Source: Kitasatospora fiedleri
GTDB taxonomy: Bacteria; Actinomycetota; Actinomycetes; Streptomycetales; Streptomycetaceae
Direction of reading: 5' to 3'
Assembly: GCF_948472415.1 (NCBI RefSeq)
Contig: NZ_OX419519.1
Span: 6,787,001-6,851,000 of the forward strand
Length of the DNA: 64,000 bases
The notes below the pieces were generated by a model that was not told the origin of the DNA, did not search any database, and was given only the letters and a program-made list of their open reading frames with translations. How positions within the stretch are numbered: the first letter of the stretch is position 1; each line of letters starts with the position of its first letter. This document shows positions 8,090-17,094 of this stretch, one piece after another. Made by a program: the position numbers and the translations under genes.

Positions 8090-9226
8090 TCATGCGGGGG
8101 CCACCAGGAGCGCGGTGTTGGCGCCGCCGAACGCGGCGTTGACGGTCAGCGCCAGGCCGGGGGCGGCCGGGCGGGGGCGGTCGAGCACCAGGTCCAGCGG
8201 GCAGCCCGGGTCGGGGGCCTGCCAGCCGGCGTTCACCGGCAGCGACCCGGCGCGCAACGCGCCCACGGTGGCGGCGAGTTCGAGCAGGGCGGAAGCCTCC
8301 AGGGCGTGGCCGTGCACGGACTTGGTGGAGCTGACCGGCGGGGTGCCGGCCGGGAAGACGGCGCGCAGCGCGGCGGCCTCGGCCAGGTCGCCGAGCTTGG
8401 AGCCCGCGCCGTTGGCGTTGACGTAGCCGATCGCCTCCGGTGCGGCGCCCGCCCGGTCGAGCGCGCCGTGCACCGCCCGGGCCAGGCCGGTGCCGTCGGG
8501 GTGCGGCCGGCAGACGTGGAAGGCGTCCCCCGTCCGAGCCCAGCCGGCGATCCGGGCGAGGGCCCGGCCGCCGCGCCGGCGCAGGGCCGGTGCGGACTCC
8601 AGGACGACGGCGACCGCCGCGTCGCCGAGCAGCATGCCCCGGCGGCCCAGGCTGAACGGGCGGACGGCGCCGTCCGTGGCCAGCGCCCGGCCGGCGTCGA
8701 ACACCGCGAAGGTGTCCGGCTCGACCAGGTACCCGGCCGCGACCAGCACCCGTTCGCGGCGCCCGGAGGCGATCAGCGCGGCGGCGTCGGCGACGGCGCC
8801 GGACGCCGCGACGCACGCCCCGGTGTAGACCCGGGGCCGCAGCCCGGTCCGTTCGGCGACCTCCGCCGCGACCGGACCGGCCCGCCGGTCGCCGTGCAGG
8901 GCGAGCAGCACCTCCTCCTCCGCAGGCGGCTGTCCGGGGTCGACCGGGCCGGAGAGCGCGCCCGCCTCGGCGAGCACCGCGACCAGCTGGTCGGCCAGCC
9001 GGGGCGAGCCCGGCCCGGTGGCGGCCCGGTCGGTGCGGTGCGCGGCGGTGTCGAAGCGCTCCACCGGGGTGAAGGCCGGCCGCCCGGCGAGCACGCCGTC
9101 GGTCAGCGCCGCGAGCCCGGCGCCGAACGCCGAGCGCACGCCGATGCCGCCGACCAGGACGGCGCGCCGCGGCGGACCGTCCCGGAGCGCGGTCGCGGAC
9201 GTGGTCGCGGACGCGGTCGGGGTCAT
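8090..9226 (-). CDS. Ketosynthase-family protein with first catalytic His replaced by Asn
   Basis: A 378-residue thiolase-fold ketosynthase. The acyl-accepting Cys is present (C138 in YTGACVAASG) and the second His is present (H307 in KSVHGHALEAS). The usual HGTGT motif reads NANGAGSKLGD, so the first catalytic His is Asn (N272). KASI/II enzymes need both His residues for malonyl decarboxylation, so this protein may condense poorly, act as an acyltransferase, or use a non-decarboxylating partner. The ATG at 9226 overlaps the ACP stop (ATGA). Confidence 0.85.
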   Translation of the reverse strand: MTPTASATTSATALRDGPPRRAVLVGGIGVRSAFGAGLAALTDGVLAGRPAFTPVERFDTAAHRTDRAATGPGSPRLADQLVAVLAEAGALSGPVDPGQPPAEEEVLLALHGDRRAGPVAAEVAERTGLRPRVYTGACVAASGAVADAAALIASGRRERVLVAAGYLVEPDTFAVFDAGRALATDGAVRPFSLGRRGMLLGDAAVAVVLESAPALRRRGGRALARIAGWARTGDAFHVCRPHPDGTGLARAVHGALDRAGAAPEAIGYVNANGAGSKLGDLAEAAALRAVFPAGTPPVSSTKSVHGHALEASALLELAATVGALRAGSLPVNAGWQAPDPGCPLDLVLDRPRPAAPGLALTVNAAFGGANTALLVAPA

Positions 9227-9570
9227 GGCGCGGCGGCCCCCGCCTCCGTGGCGGCCTCGACACCGGCCGTGGCACCCGCCGTTACACCCGCACCGGGACC
9301 GGCACCGGCACCGGCACCGGCCCCGGCCGGGGCGGCGGCGAGCTGCGCGCCGAGCGCGGCGACGGCGTCGTCCACCGTGCGGATGGCGTCCAGGCGTTCG
9401 TCGTCCAGGTCGACCTGCACGCCGTAGCTCTGTTCGGCCTGGGCGATCAGCCAGGCCAGTTCCAGCGAGCCCAGGTGCTCGTCGACCTGCTCGGGGGAGC
9501 GGTCGCCGTAGCGGGCGAGCATGGCCAGCGCCTCGGCCCGGCCGAAGCGCGTGCGGGCGTCCGTGCTCAT
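9223..9570 (-). CDS. Acyl carrier protein with Ala/Gly/Pro tail
   Basis: A 115-residue small protein. The N-terminal 80 residues form a carrier-protein domain with HLGSLELAWLIAQAEQSYGV, where the Ser of GSLEL is the expected phosphopantetheine site. The last 35 residues are a low-complexity Ala/Gly/Thr/Pro tail not typical of ACPs, partly encoded by an ACCGGC repeat (about 9289-9337). The start ATG at 9570 overlaps the stop of the preceding ACP gene (TGATG), and its stop overlaps the ketosynthase start. Confidence 0.85.
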   Translation of the reverse strand: MSTDARTRFGRAEALAMLARYGDRSPEQVDEHLGSLELAWLIAQAEQSYGVQVDLDDERLDAIRTVDDAVAALGAQLAAAPAGAGAGAGAGPGAGVTAGATAGVEAATEAGAAAP

Positions 9571-9836
9571 CAGGCGGTGCTCACCGTGGACTTGGCGACC
9601 CGGGCGGCCACCTCGGCGCTGAACTCGTCGATGGTCATCAGCGCGGTGGACTCCATGTCGTCCAGCTCGAAGCGGATGCCGAACTCCTCCTCGACCTGCA
9701 CCGCGAGGTCGGCCAGCGCCAGCGACTCCAGGTCGAGGCCGGCCGGGCCGAGGTCGGTCTCCGAAGTGACCTGCGAGACGTCGTAGTTCATCCCGGCCAG
9801 GGCGGTCAGGACGAACGTGCGGATCTGTTCCTGCAT
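9570..9836 (-). CDS. Acyl carrier protein
   Basis: An 88-residue acidic carrier protein of normal length. The phosphopantetheine Ser is in LDLESLALADLAVQVEEEFG. The ATG at 9836 has a GGAGAGAG ribosome site. It is first of the tandem ACP pair, which is then coupled to the altered ketosynthase. Two unlike ACPs in tandem suggest separate loading and extension roles, but the sequence does not say which does which. Confidence 0.92.
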   Translation of the reverse strand: MQEQIRTFVLTALAGMNYDVSQVTSETDLGPAGLDLESLALADLAVQVEEEFGIRFELDDMESTALMTIDEFSAEVAARVAKSTVSTA

Positions 9837-10006
9837 GGACGGACTCTCTCCAGTGCGTCGGGGAGGGGGAGGGGAAGGACAGTGTTTCCGGGCAGGGCGC
9901 GCCGACGGACGGGCGGACGGTGTCTGGAGCCGTCCACCCGGCCGGTGGCGGCCGCACCGGAAGGGGGGAGAAAACGCGGGATGAGCGGGATGAGCGGAGG
10001 GGTGGA

Positions 10007-11413
10007 TCAGCGGGCGGCGTCGGCCTGTCGGCGCAGGGCGGCGACGTCCCGCAGCAGCTTCCCGGTGGCGGTCCGGGGCAGCCGCGGCATCAGGTGCAGC
10101 CGGCGGGGCAGCTTGTAGCCCGCCAGCTCCTTGCCCAGCAGTTCGCGCAACTGCTCGGCGGGGCCGCCCCGTTCGGACGGCGCGGAGGTGACGCCCTCGG
10201 CGGTCGCGGCGTACGCCTCGATCGCGCCGTCGGCGAACAGCACCACGGCCTCGACCACACCGGGGAGCCCGGTGAGGGCCTGCTCGACCTCGTTCAGGTC
10301 GACCTTGAGGCCGCCGATGGAAATCTGTGAGTCACGCCGCCCGAGCACGGTCACCAGGCCGGTGCCGTCCTCGATCAGCGCGGCGTCGCGGGTGTGCAGC
10401 AGGCCGTCCGACCAGCGGGTCGGGTCGGTCGGGCCCAGGTACGGGGACCGCTCCCGGACGATGTGCAGCTCGCCGCCCGTGACGGACAGTTCCATCCCGT
10501 GGACGGGGGCCACCGCGGGGTGGTGGTGGCCGTTCAGGTCGGTGGCGATCACGCCGGTCTCGGTCATCCCGTACATGGTGCCCAGCGGGACCCCGAACCT
10601 GGCCCGGAACGCCGCGGGCAGCTGCGGGCGGACGAGTTCGCCGGCCACCACCATCCGCCGCAGCTGCGGCAGTTCGGGCGGCGCGGCGGCCGAGGCCAGC
10701 AGCTCGGCGTGGAACGGTACCCCGATCACGGTGGTCGGGGCGCCGCCCTCGGCGATCGCGGCCAGGATGCCGGTCGGGGTCATCCGCTGCGGCACCACCA
10801 GCTCCACGCCCGCGTGCAGGGCGTGCAGCAGTCCGCCGACCAGGCCGAGCACGTGCACCGTCGAGGACAGCAGCACGGTGCGCTCGCCGCGGGTCGGGAA
10901 CTCCGGGAGCCGGGCGTAGCGGTCGAGTTCGCGCAGCAGGTCGGCGGCCGTCCGGGCGATCACCTTGGACGGGCCGGTCGAGCCCGAACTGAGCTGCACC
11001 AGGGCGTGCTCGGTCGCGGCTTCGGCACCCTCCGGCAGCGACCGGAACTGCGGTCTTCCGTCGGCGAGTTCGGCCAGCACCCGGGGGTGCAGCCGGTCCA
11101 CCGCGCGGTCCACCTCGACGGCGGTCAGCCGGTGGTCCAGCAGGATCGCCTGGGCGCCGGAGCGCCAGGCGGCCAGCAGGACGGCGACGAACTCCGCCGA
11201 CGGCGGCATCCGCAGTGCCACCGTCCCGCGTTCGCCGAGCCCGGCGGCGGCCAACTGCCGCTGCCGTTCGGCCACCAGGGCCCGCAGGGTGCCCCTGTTC
11301 ACCGGAGCGCCGAAGCGCAGGCACGGTTTGCCGTCCGGTCCGGCGAGTAACTGCTCGTCCACCCAGTCCGCGGCGACCGTGCCGCCGCGTACCGGGGTTG
11401 GGGTAAGCGTCAA
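10007..11413 (-). CDS. AMP-dependent ligase (ANL superfamily), probable ACP-loading enzyme
   Basis: A 468-residue adenylating enzyme. The P-loop-like motif is LVQLSSGSTGPSKVIAR, followed by GTMYGMTETGV, LHTRDAALIEDGTGLV, then SQISIGGLKVDLNEVEQ and RTATGKLLRD near the C-terminus. The start is taken as TTG 11413 because GGAG lies six bases upstream; an in-frame ATG at 11512 would add 33 poorly conserved residues. It leads the leftward operon and lies directly upstream of the two ACP genes (170-bp gap at 9837-10006 with no gene), so priming of one of these ACPs is the likely job. Confidence 0.85.
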   Translation of the reverse strand: MTLTPTPVRGGTVAADWVDEQLLAGPDGKPCLRFGAPVNRGTLRALVAERQRQLAAAGLGERGTVALRMPPSAEFVAVLLAAWRSGAQAILLDHRLTAVEVDRAVDRLHPRVLAELADGRPQFRSLPEGAEAATEHALVQLSSGSTGPSKVIARTAADLLRELDRYARLPEFPTRGERTVLLSSTVHVLGLVGGLLHALHAGVELVVPQRMTPTGILAAIAEGGAPTTVIGVPFHAELLASAAAPPELPQLRRMVVAGELVRPQLPAAFRARFGVPLGTMYGMTETGVIATDLNGHHHPAVAPVHGMELSVTGGELHIVRERSPYLGPTDPTRWSDGLLHTRDAALIEDGTGLVTVLGRRDSQISIGGLKVDLNEVEQALTGLPGVVEAVVLFADGAIEAYAATAEGVTSAPSERGGPAEQLRELLGKELAGYKLPRRLHLMPRLPRTATGKLLRDVAALRRQADAAR

Positions 11414-11601
11414 CGCAACTCCACGCGCTCGTGTGGGAAGCAAGGTTCGGAAGTTGTGATGCTTCAGTGTGGAACCCCCGTCGGTGCCGACCTTTGCACG
11501 GGAGCGCATCAAGGGTCAAGGTCTATACCAGTGGCGGACTGCCCCCTACGCTGTCCCTCGTTTTCGCACGAGTTGACGGAACATCAGGAGGTTCGGACGC
11601 G
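11414..11601. promoter_or_regulatory. Divergent intergenic region between the two biosynthetic operons
   Basis: The only divergent gap inside the Hpg/ketosynthase locus, so promoters for both operons should lie here. Visible elements are an AGGAGG ribosome site at 11586-11591 for the oxidase gene, a TATA-containing stretch near 11522-11527, and two adjacent TCAAGG copies at about 11510-11521. Short direct TCAAGG-like repeats can be operator half-sites of SARP activators, but the spacing here is not the classical 11 bp. No promoter can be assigned with certainty. Confidence 0.35.
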
Positions 11602-12708
11602 ATGGTTCCGCTCACCCTGGCAGAGCACGGCGCACTGGCCAAGGCCCGACTGCCCGCCGTGATCTGGGACTTCTTCGAGGGAGCGGCCGGGTCCGAGTGG
11701 ACCGCCGAGGCCAACCTGGACGCCTGGCGCCGGTACGTGCTGCGCCCGCGCGCCCTGGTGGACGTCTCGGCCCCCGACTGCGGCACCGAGCTGTTCGGCG
11801 ACCGGCTGGCCGCCCCGTACGGCGTCGCCCCGATGGCCTACCACGGGCTCGCCCACCCCGACGGCGAGTGCGCCACCGCCCGGGCCGCCGCCGGGGCCGG
11901 GGCGCTGCTGGTCACCAGCATCTTCGCCGGGTGCGCCCTGGAGCGGATCGCCGAGGCCGCCCCCGGCGCGCCGCGCTGGCTCCAGCTGTACTGGCTGCGC
12001 GACCGCGAGGCGCTGGCCGGGATCGTCCGGCGGGCCGAACGGGCCGGCTACCGGGCCCTGGTGCTCACCGTCGACGCGCCCAAGGTCGGCCGCCGACTGC
12101 GCGACCTGCGCAACGGCTTCGCGCTGCCGCCCGGCATGACCGCCGCCAACCTGGCGCCCCGGCTCACCAGCGCCGCCGGGCAGGCCGCGCCCGGCCGCTC
12201 CGGCATCGAGGAGCACTCCCGGCAGCAGTTCGACCCGACGGTCACCTGGGCCGACCTGGCCTGGCTGCGGCGGCGCACCGAACTGCCGCTGCTGCTTAAG
12301 GGCGTGCTCACCGCCGAGGACGCCAGGCTCGCCGTGGAGCACGGCGTGGACGGCCTGGTCGTCTCCAACCACGGCGGCCGCCAGCTCGACGGCACCCCGC
12401 CCGCACTGGACGCCCTGGCCGAGGTGGTGGACGCCGTCCCGGCCGACCACCCGGTGCTGGTCGACGGCGGCCTGCGGCACGGCTCCGACCTCGCCAAGGC
12501 GCTGGCCCTGGGCGCCCGCGCCGCGCTGGTCGGCCGGCCCGTGCTGTGGGGCCTGGCGCACGGCGGCGCGGACGGCGCCCGGGCGGTGCTCGACCTGCTG
12601 CGCGAGGAACTGCTCGACACCATGGTGCTGGCCGGCCGGCCCACCCTCGCGGACCTCGACCGCGGCGCGCTCGCGCCCTGGCCGGCGGCCCCGCAGACGT
12701 ACCGCTGA
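11602..12708 (+). CDS. hmo: 4-hydroxymandelate oxidase (FMN-dependent 2-hydroxyacid oxidase)
   Basis: A 368-residue FMN enzyme of the lactate/mandelate oxidase family. It oxidises 4-hydroxymandelate to 4-hydroxybenzoylformate, the second step to 4-hydroxyphenylglycine. Diagnostic stretches are WLQLYWLRDREAL, VDAPKVGRRLRDLRNGFALP, LLLKGVLTAEDA, the catalytic His/Arg block VSNHGGRQLDG and FMN-phosphate-binding VLVDGGLRHGSDLAKALALG. The ATG at 11602 follows AGGAGG. The match to glycopeptide-cluster Hmo proteins and the divergent hmaS support this over lactate oxidase. It is the first gene of a rightward operon. Confidence 0.9.
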   Translation: MVPLTLAEHGALAKARLPAVIWDFFEGAAGSEWTAEANLDAWRRYVLRPRALVDVSAPDCGTELFGDRLAAPYGVAPMAYHGLAHPDGECATARAAAGAGALLVTSIFAGCALERIAEAAPGAPRWLQLYWLRDREALAGIVRRAERAGYRALVLTVDAPKVGRRLRDLRNGFALPPGMTAANLAPRLTSAAGQAAPGRSGIEEHSRQQFDPTVTWADLAWLRRRTELPLLLKGVLTAEDARLAVEHGVDGLVVSNHGGRQLDGTPPALDALAEVVDAVPADHPVLVDGGLRHGSDLAKALALGARAALVGRPVLWGLAHGGADGARAVLDLLREELLDTMVLAGRPTLADLDRGALAPWPAAPQTYR

Positions 12709-12787
12709 GCGCGCGTCCCTCTCCTTATATATAGGGGCCCGTGACGGAGCACCGACAAAGCACGTGAAAGAGAACGGAAGAACCCCC

Positions 12788-13707
12788 GTGACGCACACCG
12801 AATCCCGCGCCTCCGACACCCCGAGACCCTCGCCGCACCCGCCCCACCCGCCGCGCCCGCCGCGCCCACCGCACCCGCCGCGCCCGCCGCGCCCACCGCA
12901 CCCGCCGCACCCGCCGCACCCGCCGCGGAGCTGTTCGCGGACTGGGACTGGGAGGACCCCGACGGCCTGGCCGCCCGCACCGACGCCTTCACCGAGGACC
13001 TCGCCCGGTGCACCACGATCGAACTGGTCCGCCCCGAAGTACCGCACACGCACCAGGACTTCCGGGACCTCGGCGTCACCGGCATCGAGTTCGCCGCGTT
13101 CCGCACCCGCCACCCGCAGGGCCTCGGCACCGACCTGGTCGGCCTGCACACCGACACCGAGGAGACCCGCCCCGGCCCGGTCTACCGGATCGACGGCACC
13201 AGCCTGTACACCCGGCTGGACATCGGCGCGCCGCTCCCGTTCGCCGACCACAGCGTCGACTGGGTGTACGCCGAGCACCTGATCGAGCACGTCCCGCTCG
13301 ACACCGCCGTGCGCTGGCTCGCCGAGGTGCGCCGCGTCCTGCGCCCCGGCGGCCTGCTCCGCCTCACCACCCCCGACCTGGCCCGGTACGTCGAGGGCTA
13401 CCTCGACGACCGCGAGCAGTTCTTCCGCCGCCACCGCCGCCGCCTGCGCACCATGCGGGTCGGACCGCCGATGCCGGAGCGGCGGGCCTTCATGCTGAAC
13501 CAGATCTTCTACCACTTCGGCCACCGCTGGATCTACGACGAGGCCGAGCTGCGGTACGTCCTGGACCGCGCCGGCTACGGCGCGTTCACCGTCGTGCGGC
13601 AGGAGTTCCAGGCCGGCGCCCGACCGGACGTCGCCGCCCTCGACACCGCCTTCCGCAAGGACGAGTCGATCTACCTGGAGGCCGTCGCCCCCGGAGGAGC
13701 GCGCTGA
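12788..13707 (+). CDS. Class I methyltransferase-like protein, frameshifted near its N-terminus
   Basis: The main frame (roughly 12823-13707) encodes a domain of the SAM-methyltransferase type: LDIGAPLPFADHSVDWVYAE, HLIEHVPLDTAVRWLAEVRR, VLRPGGLLRLTTPDLARYVE and RWIYDEAELRYVLDRAGYG. No start codon exists in that frame after the stop at 12742-12744. A GTG at 12788 opens the right leader, and one extra C in the C4 run at 12819-12822 joins the frames. A glycine-rich SAM motif I is not evident, so catalytic activity is uncertain. The stop overlaps the next start (TGATG). It is unclear whether a pathway intermediate is methylated. Confidence 0.65.
12850..12930. repeat. 9-bp CCGCCGCGC / CCACCGCAC repeat
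   Basis: About nine imperfect 9-bp units. In the methyltransferase frame they encode Pro-Ala-Ala / Pro-Thr-Ala triplets between the leader and the folded domain. The frameshift in this gene lies just upstream of the repeat. Confidence 0.7.
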
Positions 13708-14665
13708 TGCCGCTGCACCCCCAGGCCGAAGCGGTGCGGGCCCGCCGCGCCGCCGCCGGCACCCCGCCGCTGTACACCCGCACCCTGGCCGAGGCCCGCG
13801 CCGCCGACCTCGCCGACCTGCGCGCCGCCACCGGCGCCGGCGAACCCGTCCACCGGGTCGAGGAGTCCACCGTCGAGGGCCCCGGCGGCCCGCTCGCGCT
13901 GCGCCGCTACCGGCCCGCGCCGCGCCCGCAGGACGCCCCGCCCGGCCCGGCCCTGCTCTACCTGTACGGCGGCGGCTGGGTGCTCGGCTCGCTGGAGACC
14001 GGCGACCCGGTCTGCCGCGCGCTGGCCAACGCCACCGGCGCCGACGTGTTCGCCGTCGGCTACCGGCACGCCCCCGAGCACCGCTTCCCCGCCGCCCTGC
14101 ACGACTGCTGGGCCGCCCTCGACCGGATCGCCCGCCAGGCCCGCGGTGGGGCCTCGACCCGGCCCGGATCGCGGTCGGCGGCGACAGCGCCGGCGGCAAC
14201 CTGGCCGCCGCCCTCACCCTGCTGGCCCGCGAACGCGGCGGCCCCGCGATCCTGCACCAGCTGCTGGTCTACCCCAACACCGACCACCGCGTCCCCGCCG
14301 ACGGCGAGGCCGACCCGGCGCTGTTCAACCGGCACTCCGTGGCCTGGTACTGGTCGCACTACCTCGCCGACCCGGCCGACGGCGCGAACCCGCTGGCCTC
14401 CCCGCTGCGCGCCCCCTCGCTGGCCGGCCTGCCGCCCGCCACCGTGATCACCGCCGAGTACGACCCGCTGCGCGAGGAGGGCGAGGAGTACGCCGAGGCC
14501 CTGCGCGCCGCCGGCGTCCCCGTCGAACTGCGCCGCTACGACGGCATGCCGCACGGCTTCTTCGCCATGCCCGGCCTGCTGGACGACGGCCGCCGCGCCC
14601 AACTCTTCGCGGCCGAAAGGCTGGTGGCGGCCTACCGGACCGGCGCGGCGGAGGGCGCCCGATGA
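13707..14665 (+). CDS. Alpha/beta hydrolase, hormone-sensitive-lipase family, frameshifted
   Basis: The first half has YLYGGGWVLGSLETGDP (oxyanion-hole HGGG variant, YGGG here) and YRHAPEHRFPAAL. The frame then breaks near 14144-14146; adding one G gives the nucleophile motif VGGDSAGGNLAAA and the rest of the protein, including VITAEYDPLREEGEEYA (acid) and DGMPHGFF (His). The full protein would be about 319 residues, normal for this family. ATG at 13707 with GGAGG upstream, overlapping the methyltransferase stop; its own stop overlaps the aminotransferase start. It may hydrolyse an ester or release a product; substrate unknown. Confidence 0.78.
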
Positions 14666-16178
14666 CCAGGGTGCTGCACCTCGCCGACCTGCACGGCTCG
14701 CTGTCCGACCCGCTGCTGGACGCGATGACCTTCCTCAACGAGGTCACCGCCCGCTACCCCGAGGCCGTCTCCTTCGCCCCCGGCCGCCCGTACGAGGAGT
14801 TCTTCGACCCGGCGGACGTCCCCCGCCACCTGGAGACCTACCTGCGCCACCTGCGCGAGGAGCGCGGCCTGACCGACGGCCAGGTCCGCCGGGAGGTGTT
14901 CCAGTACGGGCGCACCAAGGGCCTGATCGCCCCGCTGATCGCCCGCGCGCTGGCCGCCGACGAGGGGATCGACACCGACCCCGAGGCGCTGGTGGTCACC
15001 GTCGGCGCCCAGGAGGGCATGCTGCTGGTGCTGCGCGCCCTGTGCGCCGGGCCGGACGACGTGCTGCTGGTCTCCGCGCCCTGCTACGTCGGCGTCACCG
15101 GCGCGGCCCGGCTGCTCGACCTGACCGTGCACCCCGTCCCGGAGGCCGGGCGGGACGGCGGCCTCGACCCCGCCGCGCTGGCCGCGGCCGTCCACGCCCT
15201 GCGCGCCGCCGGGAAGCGCCCCCGGGCCTGCTACGTCGTCCCCGACTTCGCGAACCCCAGCGGCGCCAGCATGGACGAGGCGGCCCGCCGCCGGCTGCTG
15301 GAGGTGGCCGAGGAGACCGGCGTCCTGCTGATCGAGGACAACCCCTACGGCTTCTTCGGCCGCACCGCCGCCGCCCGCCCCACCCTCAAGGCCCTGGACG
15401 GCGACCGCGGCAACGTGGTCTACCTCGGCTCGTTCGCCAAGACCTGCTTCCCCGGCGCCCGGGTCGGCTACGTGGTCGCCGACCAGCGGGTCGCGGGCGG
15501 CACCTCCGACGGCGCTTCCGGCGACGCGCCCGCCGGGCTGCTCGCCGACGAGCTGGCCAAGCTCAAGAGCATGACCACCGTGAACACCTCGGCGCTCAGC
15601 CAGGCCGTCATCGGCGGCATGCTGCTCGACGGCGGGCTGCGCCTGCGGGACGCCAACGAGCCCGCCCGGCGCTTCTACGCCCGCAACATGGACACCCTGC
15701 TGGAGGCGCTGGAGACGGCCTTCCGGGGCGTTCCCGGCGTCTCCTGGAACCACCCCGACGGCGGCTTCTTCGCCGTCGTCACGGTGCCCTTCCGGGCCGA
15801 TGCGCAGGCCCTGGACGCCTGCGCCCGCAAGCACGGCGTGCTGTGGACCCCGATGGACGGCTTCCACCCGGGCGGCGGCGGGAGCGCCAACTGCGGCTCT
15901 CCTGCTCCTACCTGACGCCGGAGGAGATCGCCGACGGCGTGCGGCGGCTGGCCGCCTTCGTGGCCGAGTACGCCGAGCACGCCGAGCACGCCGAGTACGC
16001 CGAGCACGCCGAGTACGCCGAGTACGCCGAGCACGCCGAGTACGCCGAGTACGCCGAGTACGCCGAGTACGCCGAGTACGCCGAGTGCGACGCGGAGCCC
16101 GCAGAGCCCGCAGAGCCCGCGGAGCGCGCGGCGGAGCGCGCGGAACCGCGCCCGGAGGGCGGCCCCGGGAACGGCTGA
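14662..16178 (+). CDS. hpgT: HpgT-like PLP aminotransferase with AEY/AEH repeat tail, frameshifted near the end
   Basis: A fold-type I aminotransferase (class I/II, MocR/HpgT-like). FANPSGASMDEAARRRLLE, LLIEDNPYGFFGR and GSFAKTCFPGARVGYVVAD (PLP lysine) are clear. In glycopeptide clusters HpgT converts 4-hydroxybenzoylformate to 4-hydroxyphenylglycine, and hmo and hmaS are neighbours, so that role is proposed here. Near 15891 one base is missing; restoring a C gives the conserved end ANLRLSCSYLTPEEIADG. The restored frame continues into fourteen Ala-Glu-Tyr/His/Cys triplets and an Ala/Glu/Pro tail, unusual for this family. As given, the frame stops at 15915. Start ATG at 14662 overlaps the hydrolase stop. 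Confidence 0.8.
15963..16088. repeat. 14 x 9-bp tandem repeat (GCCGAGTAC / GCCGAGCAC)
   Basis: Fourteen perfect-length 9-bp units with a single variable codon (TAC, CAC, finally TGC). In the restored aminotransferase frame they encode (Ala-Glu-Tyr/His)n. Units carry no spacers, so this is a minisatellite and not a CRISPR. Similar Ala/Glu-Pro triplets follow to about 16140. Confidence 0.92.
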
Positions 16179-16183
16179 GCGCA

Positions 16184-16233
16184 GCACCGAGCGGGGCCCG
16201 GCGGCACGGGAGTGCCGGGCCCCGCTCGGGTGC
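16184..16233. terminator. Strong bidirectional hairpin terminator
   Basis: Near-perfect inverted repeat: GCACCGAGCGGGGCCCGGC at 16184-16202 pairs with 16214-16233 across an 11-base loop, with one bulged base. It lies between the convergent aminotransferase and ABC permease genes, as expected for a shared terminator. No T-run follows, which is usual in this GC-rich group. Confidence 0.8.
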
Positions 16234-16267
16234 GTCCCGCCCCGGACCGTCCGGGGCGGTCCGGGGG

Positions 16268-17089
16268 TCAGCGGATGCGCTGGGCGAACAGCCGGGCCGA
16301 CCAGGCCACCGCGAGGGCCGTCATCAGGCCGGTCAGCAGCAGGCCGCGCCACACCTCGGGGGCGTCCAGGTGCCCGGCGAACAGGGCCCGCATGCCCTCC
16401 ACGGCCCAGTAGCAGGGGTTCCAGGACGCGGCGGTGCGCAGCCAGGCGGGGGCCAGCGCGATCGGCAGCAGGGTGCCGGAGAGCAGGGCCAGCGGCTGCG
16501 CGATGGTGTTGACCACCGGGCCGAGCGCCGCGTCGGTGGGCACCAGCAGGGCCAGGCCGTAGGAGACCGAGGACGCCATCAGCGCCATCAGCGCGAGCAG
16601 CGCCAGCGCCAGCAGCAGGTCGGTGAAGCCCACGGTCAGGCCGAACGGGATGGCCAGCACGGCGATCAGCACCGCCTGGATGAGCAGCGCGGTGGTCTCC
16701 CGCAGCGCCCGGCCGAGCAGCAGGGCGACCCGGCTGACCGGCGTCACCCGGGAGCGCTCGATCACGCCCGCGTGCAGCTCGCCGAGCAGGGTGAAGCCGG
16801 TGAACAGGCCGCCCATGACGGCCAGCGCGGACAGCAGGCCGGGCACGTACATCCGGTAGGCGTCGGCGGTGCTGTGCGCGCCGGACGCGGCCAGCGCGGA
16901 GGTCAGCAGCGGGGCGAACAGCAGCAGGTAGCACAGGGGTTGGAGCAGTCCGACGGCGATCCACACGGGGGAGCGGGCCATCAGGAGCAGTTGGCGCTGG
17001 TAGACCAGCCAGGTGTCGCGGGCGAGCTTCAACGGGGACCTCGGGGGCGTCGGTTCGGGACGGCGGTTCGGGGCGGCGGTTCCGAGCAC
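16268..17089 (-). CDS. ABC-2 type transporter permease (DrrB-like)
   Basis: A 273-residue integral membrane protein with about six hydrophobic segments (for example IAVGLLQPLCYLLLFAPLLT, LLALALLALMALMASSVSYG). The ABC-2 signature near the last helices is PLALLSGTLLPIALAPAWLR with SWNPCYWAVEGMRALF. It forms an exporter with the preceding ATPase gene, resembling daunorubicin-type DrrAB drug exporters. The GTG at 17089 begins six bases after the ATPase stop; a TTG at 17032 is an alternative that removes a polar 19-residue leader. Product export or self-resistance is the natural role here. Confidence 0.85.
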   Translation of the reverse strand: MLGTAAPNRRPEPTPPRSPLKLARDTWLVYQRQLLLMARSPVWIAVGLLQPLCYLLLFAPLLTSALAASGAHSTADAYRMYVPGLLSALAVMGGLFTGFTLLGELHAGVIERSRVTPVSRVALLLGRALRETTALLIQAVLIAVLAIPFGLTVGFTDLLLALALLALMALMASSVSYGLALLVPTDAALGPVVNTIAQPLALLSGTLLPIALAPAWLRTAASWNPCYWAVEGMRALFAGHLDAPEVWRGLLLTGLMTALAVAWSARLFAQRIR

Positions 17090-17094
17090 GGGGG

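Noticed and set aside
11509..11527. SARP operator from TCAAGG repeats
   Set aside because: Only two adjacent copies with seven-base spacing and no SARP gene in the window; kept only as a weak note.
15963..16088. Regular repeat that could suggest a CRISPR array
   Set aside because: Units are 9 bp, contiguous and coding; there are no spacers and no cas genes.
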